From Streptomyces sp. BK340 (GTDB taxonomy: Bacteria > Actinomycetota > Actinomycetes > Streptomycetales > Streptomycetaceae), in assembly GCF_007827595.1 (NCBI RefSeq), contig NZ_VISR01000009.1, forward strand, positions 1 to 64,000: a stretch of 64,000 nucleotides of DNA. Reading direction: 5' to 3'. How positions within the stretch are numbered: position 1 is the first letter of the stretch; the number at the start of each line of letters is the position of its first letter. The notes under the pieces are model-generated. The model was given only the letters and a program-made list of their open reading frames with translations, did not search any database and was not told the origin of the DNA. Shown piece by piece: positions 9,082-20,342 of this stretch. A program made the position numbers and the translations under genes.

Positions 9082-9531
9082 TTGACGCGCACACGCACAC
9101 CCGCGGTCTCCGACTGGTTCACCGGCGAGGGGGACGAATTCCGGCTGCTGGGCACCCGTTGCACGTCCTGTGCCTCGGTCTTCTTTCCGCGCGAGGACGT
9201 CCACTGCCGCAATCCGCACTGCGCGGGCGGCACCGCCCTCGAGGAGGTCCCGCTGTCACGAACGGGTCATATCTGGTCCTACACGGACAGCCGCTACCGC
9301 CCTCCGTCACCCTATGTGAGCAATCCGGAACTTCCATGGGAGCTGTACGCGTTGATCGCGGTGGAGCTGGAATCCGAACGGATCGTGGTGCTGGGGCAGG
9401 CGGTTCCCGGGGTCACCGTCGCCGATCTGACGGTGGGCATGGAGGTCGAGGTCGTCCCCGGGGTGCTCGGCGAGGACACGGAGACGACCTGGACGATCTG
9501 GCAGTGGCGGCCGACGGGAGTGACGGCATGA
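9082..9531 (+). CDS. zinc-ribbon/OB-fold (DUF35-type) acyl-CoA-associated protein
   Basis: This 149-residue protein has the rubredoxin-like ribbon RCTSCASVFFPR followed by HCRNPHC, then an OB-fold beta-rich domain. Members of this family partner with thiolase-like enzymes in acyl-CoA or steroid side-chain metabolism and bind the acyl-CoA substrate. The start is a TTG preceded by GGGAGG at 4 bases, much better than any upstream codon. Its stop overlaps the next gene by four bases (ATGA), implying translational coupling and a two-subunit complex with the thiolase-like protein. Confidence 0.88.
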   Translation: MTRTRTPAVSDWFTGEGDEFRLLGTRCTSCASVFFPREDVHCRNPHCAGGTALEEVPLSRTGHIWSYTDSRYRPPSPYVSNPELPWELYALIAVELESERIVVLGQAVPGVTVADLTVGMEVEVVPGVLGEDTETTWTIWQWRPTGVTA

Positions 9532-10718
9532 CGGCGGACGTGGCGGTGCTCGGAGTGGGCATGCACCCCTGGGGCAAGTGGGGGCGCAGCTTCGTCGAGT
9601 ACGGCACGGCGGCGGCCCGGGCAGCCCTCGCCGACGCCGGCCTCGACTGGCCGGATGTCGGCTCGGTCGTGGGCGCGGACACGGTGCGTGGCGGATATCC
9701 GGGCTATGTGGCGGGGGCGACGTTCGCCAAGGCCCTGGGCTGGCAGGGAGCCCGGGTCGCCAGTGTGTACGCGGCGTGTGCCTCCGGCGCGCAGGCGATC
9801 GCGACCGCGCGGGCACAGATCCTCGCCGGGCTCGCGGACGTCGTGCTCGTGGTGGGGGCGGACGCCGCGCCCAAGGGGTTCTTCCGGCCGGCGGGCGGGG
9901 ACCGTCCCGACGATCCGGACTGGCTGCGCTTCCGCCTGCTGGGCGCGACCAACCCGACGTACTTCGGGTTGTACGCACGCCGGCGGATGGCGGTGCACGG
10001 TGACACCCCGGAGGACTTCGCGCTGGTCAAGGTGAAGAACGCGACTCTGGGCGCGCTCAACCCGTACGCGCGCTACCGCAAGCGGGTCACCGCCGAGGAG
10101 GTGGCCGCCTCCGCCGTGGTGGCCGATCCGCTGCGGCTGCTCGACATCTGCGCGACCTCCGACGGCGGCGCCGCGCTGGTGCTGTCCAGCCTGGACTTCG
10201 CGCGCCGGCACGGTGCGGCGCGGCCGGTGCGGATCCGGGCCGTGTCGACGGTGACCCCGCGGTTCCCGAACACGGTGCTGGACCTGCCGGACATCGCCAC
10301 GGACTCCGCCGTCGCGGTGCCGGCACCGGACGAGACCTTCCGGGCGTCCATCGCCCGAACCGCCTACGAGGAGGCGGGCATCGGCCCCGAGGACCTGTCC
10401 CTGGCGGAGGTGTACGACCTGTCGACCGCGCTGGAACTGCAGTGGTACGAGGATCTGGGACTGTGCGGCGAGGGGGAGGGCGCGAAACTCCTGAGGGAGG
10501 GCGCGACGGCCCCGGGCGGCCGGATACCCGTCAACACCAGTGGCGGGCTGGCCTCCTTCGGCGAGGCGGTACCGGCCCAGGCCATCGCCCAGGTCTGCGA
10601 GGTGACCTGGCAGTTGAGGGAGGCGGCAGGCGACCGGCAGATCGCCGGGGCGCGCGTCGGGATCACGGCGAACCAGGGTCTGTTCGGGCACGGATCGTCG
10701 GTGGTCGTGGTGCGGTGA
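9528..10718 (+). CDS. SCP2-type thiolase-like lipid-transfer protein
   Basis: This 396-residue protein belongs to the thiolase superfamily (SCP-x / lipid-transfer branch). The nucleophilic cysteine is in the motif YAACASGAQA, and the C-terminal glycine-rich catalytic segment reads NTSGGLASFGE and NQGLFGHGSS. Such proteins with a DUF35 partner perform thiolase, retro-aldol or carrier steps on bulky acyl-CoAs. The start ATG overlaps the stop of the OB-fold gene. No dehydrogenase or hydratase genes lie beside it, so the pathway is not revealed by context. Confidence 0.87.
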   Translation: MTADVAVLGVGMHPWGKWGRSFVEYGTAAARAALADAGLDWPDVGSVVGADTVRGGYPGYVAGATFAKALGWQGARVASVYAACASGAQAIATARAQILAGLADVVLVVGADAAPKGFFRPAGGDRPDDPDWLRFRLLGATNPTYFGLYARRRMAVHGDTPEDFALVKVKNATLGALNPYARYRKRVTAEEVAASAVVADPLRLLDICATSDGGAALVLSSLDFARRHGAARPVRIRAVSTVTPRFPNTVLDLPDIATDSAVAVPAPDETFRASIARTAYEEAGIGPEDLSLAEVYDLSTALELQWYEDLGLCGEGEGAKLLREGATAPGGRIPVNTSGGLASFGEAVPAQAIAQVCEVTWQLREAAGDRQIAGARVGITANQGLFGHGSSVVVVR

Positions 10719-10852
10719 GCGGTGCCCCGCCCGGGCGTCGTGCAACGGGAGAGACGCATGAGGCCGGCCACGCTGTGTGATCACCCCGGAATCCTGCGTG
10801 AACGTCTCATGAACTGCCCCTGGGGGTAGGCGGGCAGCGCAATCATGCTCCC

Positions 10853-12502
10853 GTGCACTCCTGGACGGATACTCTCCGCTTCGCCTTCCAGCCAGTGGTC
10901 AACCTGAGGACGGGCGCGGTCGCCGCACTGGAGATACTCGCACGCCCGGAGACCGGCGACCTCCTGGCCGAGGCTCGTCGCGACGCCGAACTCGACGGCA
11001 GGCTGGCCGCGTTGGCGCTTCGGGCGGCAACACGCAAGGAGACGCTGCTGCCGCTGCACGTCAACGTGTTCGCGGCCACGCTCGCCGACCTCGGCGGCCT
11101 CACCCCGCTGCACGACGCCGTTCGCGCGGTGGGGCGAATGCCCTGGGAGGTGACCCTCGACATCGTGCCGCCGTACACGCACGTGCCGCAGCGGGCGCTG
11201 CTGGAGGCGGTGGCCTCGCTGCGCGAGCAGGGTTTCCGGATCAGCGCGGACGGCATCGGGGACGGGGACGTGCCGTTGCGGCTGCTCACCGACCTCTCCC
11301 CCGACCTGATCAAGCTCGACGGCTCTCTGCTCTCCCGGCCGGCCATGGTGCGGGCGATGCGGACGCTGTGCGAGCAACTGGGCGCGCTCGTGGCGGTGGA
11401 GGCCGTGGAGACCGAGCTGCAGTGCGCGGCCGCGCTGGCGGCAGGTGCCCAGCTCGCCCAGGGCGCGCTGTTCGCGCCGCCGGCCCGGATCCCTGCGGCG
11501 GACGTATACGTTCCGCCCCGCTCCCCCGGCGCCCTGGCCATGCCCCGGCCCGGGCCGTCGGTACGGGAGTTCGTACGGCCCGCCGCGGTGCTGCCGGTCA
11601 CCGCCTCGGCCGGGCAGGTACGGGCGCTGCTGACCGGCTCATCGGAGGTCTCCGGGGTGCTGCTCGTGGACCAGGCCGGGGTGCCGGTCCGGTCGGTGCA
11701 CCGGTCCCGCTTCCTGCTGTCGATGTCCGGCCGGTACGGGCACGCCCTGTACGCGGACCGGCCTGCCTTCAAGCTGAGCGACGCGCCGCGCACGGTGGGT
11801 GTCGACGCCACGGCCTGGGAGGTGCTGGACGTGGTGGCCATCGGCGGCCGCGACCGCACCTCGGACGACGTGGCGGTCGTCGACCACCGCGGCCGGTGCG
11901 TGGGCGTCGTACGGCTGGCGGACCTCGTACGGGCACTGGCCGAGACCCGGGTGGAGGAGGCGGCGGGGCTCAATCCGCTGACCCGGCTGCCCGGTTCGGA
12001 CGCGATCACGAGTGAGGTGGACCGGCGGATCGGCGACGGGCGGGCGTTCGCGCTCAGCTGGCTGGACATCGATCACTTCAAACAGGTCAACGACGGTGCC
12101 GGGTTCGCGGCGGGCGACGAGCTGATCCGCTCGGTGGGCCGGGCGCTGGAGCAGGCGGCGGCACGGCACGCGCGCGTGGGTCACATCGGCGGCGACGACT
12201 TCCTGCTGCTGGCCGAGGAGGAGGTGCTCGACCCGCTGATCGCCGAAGTACTCGACGCCCCCTGGTCGGCGGGCGGGCGTCCCGTCACGCTGTCACTCGC
12301 GACCGTCGTGTGCCTGCCCGGCAGCGTGTCCGACCACCGGCAGGCCGCCGCCCATCTCGCCCCGCTGAAGAAGGCGGCGAAGGCCCTGCGCGGCACCAGC
12401 TGGGTGCTCGCGCGCGCGGGGCTGCCCGGACACGAGATCCGGCGCGGCACGGGGGCGACCCCGGCCCAGGCGGGGTACGCGGCGGTCGAGCCCCTCGGAT
12501 GA
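10853..12502 (+). CDS. EAL-(CBS-like)-GGDEF domain cyclic-di-GMP protein
   Basis: The order of domains is unusual: EAL first (about residues 1-225), a linker with CBS-like character (240-370), then GGDEF (about 375-530). The GGDEF part has NPLTRLPG, DIDHFKQVND and the site GGDDF, so diguanylate cyclase activity is plausible. The EAL part keeps the Glu of LEILAR, the Asn of HVNVF, Lys of IKLD and Glu of EAVET. It lacks the second Asp of DDFG (ADGIG) and the ITE glutamate (IVPP), so phosphodiesterase activity is doubtful. No transmembrane segment is present. The start is a GTG with no clear ribosome site. It stands alone between the thiolase and glpF genes. Confidence 0.88.
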   Translation: MHSWTDTLRFAFQPVVNLRTGAVAALEILARPETGDLLAEARRDAELDGRLAALALRAATRKETLLPLHVNVFAATLADLGGLTPLHDAVRAVGRMPWEVTLDIVPPYTHVPQRALLEAVASLREQGFRISADGIGDGDVPLRLLTDLSPDLIKLDGSLLSRPAMVRAMRTLCEQLGALVAVEAVETELQCAAALAAGAQLAQGALFAPPARIPAADVYVPPRSPGALAMPRPGPSVREFVRPAAVLPVTASAGQVRALLTGSSEVSGVLLVDQAGVPVRSVHRSRFLLSMSGRYGHALYADRPAFKLSDAPRTVGVDATAWEVLDVVAIGGRDRTSDDVAVVDHRGRCVGVVRLADLVRALAETRVEEAAGLNPLTRLPGSDAITSEVDRRIGDGRAFALSWLDIDHFKQVNDGAGFAAGDELIRSVGRALEQAAARHARVGHIGGDDFLLLAEEEVLDPLIAEVLDAPWSAGGRPVTLSLATVVCLPGSVSDHRQAAAHLAPLKKAAKALRGTSWVLARAGLPGHEIRRGTGATPAQAGYAAVEPLG

Positions 12503-12863
12503 ACGGACCGGCTGTATACGACCGTTGAGTGTCCGCCTGCGGGAAGGAAGCGGTCGGCCGCCGTTCCCGGGTAACCGCTGTCACCGTTGCCGTCAGCAAC
12601 CTTGACGGTCCCGTGGTGCCGGTGAACACTTCCGGGTGTCAGCCGACACCGCCGTACATTCTCCGCGTAATCAGGCACTGCGCCACGGGCCTTGTGCTGC
12701 TCTGTGGCCCGTCCCCAGAGGCGATCCGGCTGCGAAAGCACGCTCGTCACGGACGCCGGGCGGGGCACGGGGCCCTCCCTGCCTTCGGCTGAAGTCGCCA
12801 AAGGAACCGTTCCTGCACGGAGGGCCGGGGCGCTCGCCCCGGACCGGCGCCTAGGGAGCCGCC
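12503..12863 (+). promoter_or_regulatory. glpF-glpK upstream region, with hairpin near the ribosome site
   Basis: This 361-base region has no convincing gene. It must hold the promoter of glpF-glpK. A perfect inverted repeat CCGGGGCG-CT-CGCCCCGG (12825-12842) ends 21 bases before the glpF ATG and next to its AGGGAG ribosome site, so it could affect translation. I could not identify a regulator site. Confidence 0.4.
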
Positions 12864-13613
12864 ATGAGCAACGGAGACATTTTCATCGGCGAAGTCATCG
12901 GCACCGCGATCCTGATCCTGTTCGGTGCCGGTGTCTGTGCCGCCGTCACTCTCAGACACTCCAAGGCCCGCGCGTCCGGCTGGGTCGTCATCGCGTTCGG
13001 CTGGGGATTCGGCGTGCTCGCGGGCGCGTACACCGCCGCTCCCCTCTCCGGCGGCCAGCTCAATCCCGCGGTCACCATCGGCATCGCCGTGGACACGGGC
13101 AAGTGGGGCAAGGTCTGGATCTACCTGCTCGGCCAGATCGTCGGCGCGATGCTGGGCGCCGTCCTCGCCTACCTGGTGTATCTCGCGCAGTTCCAGGCCA
13201 ACGTCCACCGGGAGGGCACGGCCGAGGGCAGCGCCGACGGGCCGGTGGCGACTCTCGGCATCTTCTCGACCATCCCGGAGATCCGGAACCCGGTCGCCAA
13301 CCTCATCACCGAGATCATCGCGACGATGGCCCTCGTGCTGCCGATCCTCGCCTTCGGGCTGACGAAGGGGCTCGGCGAGTCCGGCGTCACGGTCCTGATC
13401 GTCTCGCTGCTCGTAGTGGGTATCGGGCTCTCCCTCGGCGGGCCGACCGGATACGCCATCAATCCGGCACGTGACCTGGGCCCGCGCATCATGCACACCT
13501 TCCTGCCGATCCCGAACAAGGGCACGTCCGACTGGGGTTACGCCTGGATCCCGGTCGTCGGCCCGCTGATCGGCGGGGCACTCGCGGGCCTCGTCTACAA
13601 CGTGGCCTTCTGA
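12864..13613 (+). CDS. glpF: glycerol uptake facilitator (MIP/aquaglyceroporin)
   Basis: This 249-residue channel of the major intrinsic protein family lets glycerol diffuse across the membrane. Six membrane segments are apparent. The two pore half-helix motifs are NPA at 67-69 (GGQLNPAVT) and NPARD at 200-204; Asp after NPAR is the signature of glycerol-conducting members rather than water-only aquaporins. An AGGGAG ribosome site precedes the ATG. The kinase gene glpK follows 34 bases downstream, so import and trapping by phosphorylation are coupled. No glpD or IclR-type gylR regulator is adjacent, unlike the main gyl operon known in Streptomyces. Confidence 0.95.
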   Translation: MSNGDIFIGEVIGTAILILFGAGVCAAVTLRHSKARASGWVVIAFGWGFGVLAGAYTAAPLSGGQLNPAVTIGIAVDTGKWGKVWIYLLGQIVGAMLGAVLAYLVYLAQFQANVHREGTAEGSADGPVATLGIFSTIPEIRNPVANLITEIIATMALVLPILAFGLTKGLGESGVTVLIVSLLVVGIGLSLGGPTGYAINPARDLGPRIMHTFLPIPNKGTSDWGYAWIPVVGPLIGGALAGLVYNVAF

Positions 13614-13647
13614 CCCAGCGACCCGACCCAGCGACCCAGGGACAGCC

Positions 13648-15168
13648 ATGACGGATTCCGCCGAGAAGTACGTCGCCGCCATCGACCAGGGCACCACGTC
13701 CAGCCGCTGCATCATCTTCGACCACGGCGGTGCGATCGTCGCCGTGGACCAGCGCGAGCACCGCCAGATCTTCCCCAAGCCGGGCTGGGTGGAGCACGAC
13801 GCCACCGAGATCTGGTCCAAGGTGCAGGCCGTGGTGGCGGGGGCGCTCGCCAAGGCAGGGCTGCGCGCCGACCAGTTGAGCGCCCTCGGCATCACGAACC
13901 AGCGGGAGACCACGGTCCTGTGGGACCGCGCCACGGGCAAGCCCGTGCACAACGCGATCGTCTGGCAGGACACCCGTACCGCGGCGCTGTGCAACGAACT
14001 GGGCGGCGCCGACGGCCAGGACCGGTTCCGCGAGCAGACCGGACTGCCGTTGGCCAGCTACTTCTCCGGGCCCAAGGCCGCCTGGCTGCTGGACAACGTG
14101 CCTGGCCTCAGGGATCGCGCCGAGCGCGGCGAGATCGCCTTCGGCACCATCGACTCCTGGCTGATCTGGAACCTCACCGGCGGCACGGACGGCGGCCGGC
14201 ACGTCACCGATGTCACGAACGCCGGCCGCACCATGCTGATGAACCTCGAGACTCTCCAGTGGGATCCCGCCATCCTCTCCGCGATGAACGTGCCCGAGGC
14301 GGTCCTGCCCGAGATCAGGTCGTCCGCAGAGGTGTACGGCACCGCCGTCGGTCAGCTGGCCGGTGTGCCCGTGGCCTCGGCGCTGGGCGACCAGCAGGCC
14401 GCCGTGTTCGGGCAGGCCTGCTACGACGTCGGCACCGCGAAGAACACGTACGGCACCGGCAGCTTCCTGCTGCTCAACACCGGTGACCGGCCGGTGCCGT
14501 CCAAGAGCGGACTGCTGACGACGATGGGCTACAAGATCGGCGGTGAGGCGCCGGTGTACTGCCTGGAGGGGTCCATAGCGATAACGGGTGCGCTGGTCCA
14601 GTGGTTCCGCGACCAGCTCGGCATCATCCGGAGCGCCGACGAGATCGAGACCCTGGCGGCGAGCGTCGAGGACAACGGCGGCGCCTACATCGTGCCCGCC
14701 TTCTCGGGCCTGTTCGCTCCCTACTGGCGCTCCGACGCGCGCGGGGTCGTCACCGGGCTGACCCGGTACGTCACCAAGGCCCACCTGGCGCGCGCGGTGC
14801 TGGAGGCGACGAGCTGGCAGACGCGGGAGGTCGTGGACGCCATGTACCAGGACTCCGGGGTGCGGATCACGACCCTGAAGGTCGACGGCGGCATGACGAA
14901 GAACAACCTGCTCATGCAGCACCAGGCGGACGTGCTCGGCGTGCCGGTGATCCGGCCCCGGGTCTCCGAGACCACCTGCCTGGGCGCCGCCTACGCGGCC
15001 GGCCTGGCGACGGGCGTCTGGAACGACCTGGACGAGCTGAAGTCGCACTGGCAGAAGGACGCGGAGTGGACGCCGGCGATGGAGGCGTCGGCGCGTGACC
15101 GCGAGTACCGCAACTGGCGCAAGGCGGTGGAGAAGAGCCTCGGCTGGCTGGCGGACGACGAAGCCTAG
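13648..15168 (+). CDS. glpK: glycerol kinase
   Basis: Glycerol kinase (FGGY family) phosphorylates glycerol to sn-glycerol-3-phosphate using ATP. The 506-residue length is standard. The N-terminal phosphate-binding motif DQGTTSSR is near residue 12, followed by the substrate segment NQRETT, and the C-terminal ATP-binding motif KVDGGMTKN is present. It follows glpF in one transcription unit that ends at the strong hairpin 15209-15246. It probably represents a second glpFK locus in the genome because glpD and gylR are absent here; that is inference from known gyl organisation. Confidence 0.96.
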   Translation: MTDSAEKYVAAIDQGTTSSRCIIFDHGGAIVAVDQREHRQIFPKPGWVEHDATEIWSKVQAVVAGALAKAGLRADQLSALGITNQRETTVLWDRATGKPVHNAIVWQDTRTAALCNELGGADGQDRFREQTGLPLASYFSGPKAAWLLDNVPGLRDRAERGEIAFGTIDSWLIWNLTGGTDGGRHVTDVTNAGRTMLMNLETLQWDPAILSAMNVPEAVLPEIRSSAEVYGTAVGQLAGVPVASALGDQQAAVFGQACYDVGTAKNTYGTGSFLLLNTGDRPVPSKSGLLTTMGYKIGGEAPVYCLEGSIAITGALVQWFRDQLGIIRSADEIETLAASVEDNGGAYIVPAFSGLFAPYWRSDARGVVTGLTRYVTKAHLARAVLEATSWQTREVVDAMYQDSGVRITTLKVDGGMTKNNLLMQHQADVLGVPVIRPRVSETTCLGAAYAAGLATGVWNDLDELKSHWQKDAEWTPAMEASARDREYRNWRKAVEKSLGWLADDEA

Positions 15169-15208
15169 GAGTCGCGCGCCACACGCGCGTGCGGCCCCGC
15201 CCATGGAC

Positions 15209-15246
15209 CACGGCCCGTACCCCTGTCGGCGGGGGTACGGGCCGTG
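15209..15246. terminator. bidirectional terminator between glpK and cvnD
   Basis: A perfect 15-base inverted repeat, CACGGCCCGTACCCC / GGGGTACGGGCCGTG, with an 8-base loop lies between the two convergent genes. It ends 8 bases before the cvnD stop and can serve both directions. Confidence 0.9.
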
Positions 15247-15253
15247 CCGTGGA

Positions 15254-15839
15254 TCAGGTGGTGAGGGCCTGGCGGTGTTCGGCCGCGTACTCCATCGCAT
15301 GCTGGACGACGCCGATGAGGACCTCCTTCACCGACTCCCGGTCGCGGGCGTCGGTCAGCAGGACCGGCACGTCGCCGTCCAGGTCGAGGGCCTGGCGGAC
15401 GGCGTCGGCGGGGTAACGGGCCGCCCCCTCGAAGCAGTTGACGCCGACGACGAAGGGTATGCCGCGCCGCTCGAAGTAGTCGACGGCGGCGAAGCAGTCC
15501 TCCAGGCGGCGCGTGTCGGCGAGGACCACGGCGCCGAGCGAGCCCTCGGACAACTCGTCCCACATGAACCAGAACCGTTCCTGCCCGGGCGTTCCGAACA
15601 GGTACAGCACGAGGTCCTCGCGCAGGGTGATGCGGCCGAAGTCCATGGCCACGGTGGTGGTGTGCTTGCCCTCCACGCCGCTGGTGTCGTCGACCGGGCG
15701 TCCTGCCTCGGTCAGCGACTCCTCGGTGCGCAGCGGCCTGATCTCGCTGACCGCGCCGACGAGGGTCGTCTTGCCCACGCCGAAGCCGCCGGCCACCAGG
15801 ATCTTGAGCGTGACGGGCTCGACCGGGGGCATGCCGCGT

Positions 15840-15859
<20 letters not shown>
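15254..15859 (-). CDS. cvnD: conservon Ras-like GTP-binding protein CvnD
   Basis: CvnD is the small Ras-like GTPase of the streptomycete conservon signalling module, thought to act with CvnA-C at the membrane like a simple G-protein system. The 201-residue product has the P-loop GGFGVGKTT, the switch motif FGTPGQERF and a VNCF guanine-recognition-like motif. The ATG (MILGRTE) with GGAGAAGAGATCG upstream is chosen; it overlaps the end of the 5-oxoprolinase gene by 20 bases. In usual conservons cvnD follows cvnC directly; here a 3.6 kb gene lies between them. Confidence 0.93.
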
Positions 15860-19478
<3,619 letters not shown>

Positions 19479-19502
19479 GTCGCTACTCCGCTTCCGCGCC
19501 GG

Positions 19503-19898
19503 TCACAGCGCCCGGAGGCCGTTGATCACGTCGCGCAGAATACTCTCGTCCGGCAGCTCCGCCGGGGGCACCGGCCGCGTCACATGGACGAATTCCGCGT
19601 GCACGAGGTCACCGATGAGGACGCGCACCACCCCGATGGGAAGGTCGAGCTCCGCGGCGAGTTCCGCGAGCGACTGCGGTGCCGTACGGCAGAGCCCGAC
19701 GATCTCCACGTGCTCCGGGGAGAGCGTCGGGTCCGTCTCCGGGTCCCCGGCGTCGGTTTCGGTGACGACCACCGCGATCAGATCGAGGCGGTGCTGGGCC
19801 ACACTGGTGGTGCGGCCGCGCGTCATGGCGTACGGACGGACGACCGGTCCGGCCTCGTCGTCGAACCAGTGACTTCTACCCTGACCGTCTACGCTCAT
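19503..19898 (-). CDS. cvnC: conservon protein CvnC (DUF742)
   Basis: This 131-residue DUF742 protein has the typical opening FDDEAGPVVRPYAMTRGRT and a winged-helix-like C-terminal half (LAAELDLPIGVVRVLIGDL). In conservons it is the third component, linking CvnA/B to the GTPase CvnD. It lies 9 bases downstream of cvnB. The next gene downstream is the 5-oxoprolinase rather than cvnD. Confidence 0.93.
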   Translation of the reverse strand: MSVDGQGRSHWFDDEAGPVVRPYAMTRGRTTSVAQHRLDLIAVVVTETDAGDPETDPTLSPEHVEIVGLCRTAPQSLAELAAELDLPIGVVRVLIGDLVHAEFVHVTRPVPPAELPDESILRDVINGLRAL

Positions 19899-19907
19899 GT
19901 CATCCCA

Positions 19908-20342
19908 CTACCCGCCTGCGGGCAGATCGGTGCGCGGAGCGGCGCCCAGATGCACACCGACCCGCTTGACCAGCAGCGTCATCTCGTAGGCGACCTGCCC
20001 GACGTCGGAGTCGGCGTCCGAGAGGACCGCGAGGCAGCTGCCGTCCCCGGCGGCGGTGACGAACAGGAAAGCATCGTCGAGCTCGACCACGGTCTGCCGC
20101 ACGCTGCCCGCCTCGAAGTGCCGGCCCACGCCCTTGGCGAGGCTGTGGAAGCCGGACGCGACCGCGGCCAGGTGCTCGCTGTCCTCCCTGGTCAGGTCCT
20201 TGGACACACCCGTGGGCAGACCGTCGCCGGAGAGCACGACGGCCTTGCGGATGCTGGCGACCCGGTCGACGAGCTCGTCCAGGAGCCAGTTCAGCTCGCC
20301 CTTGTTGGTCTCCGTGTGGCCGGTGGCCTTCGGTGCGGTCAT
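19908..20342 (-). CDS. cvnB: conservon roadblock/LC7 protein CvnB
   Basis: This 144-residue roadblock/LC7-domain protein is of the kind that regulates small Ras-like GTPases. Typical segments are GELNWLLDELVDRV, the DGL loop and FLFVTAAGDGSCLAVLSD. Its ATG overlaps the cvnA stop (ATGA), indicating translational coupling with the sensor-like protein. By homology with other conservons it should bind the membrane-anchored CvnA and influence CvnD. Confidence 0.94.
   Translation of the reverse strand: MTAPKATGHTETNKGELNWLLDELVDRVASIRKAVVLSGDGLPTGVSKDLTREDSEHLAAVASGFHSLAKGVGRHFEAGSVRQTVVELDDAFLFVTAAGDGSCLAVLSDADSDVGQVAYEMTLLVKRVGVHLGAAPRTDLPAGG

Noticed and set aside
12529-12792. Small plus-strand open frame before glpF
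   Set aside because: Composition is not protein-like and no ribosome site is visible; it lies in the expected promoter region.
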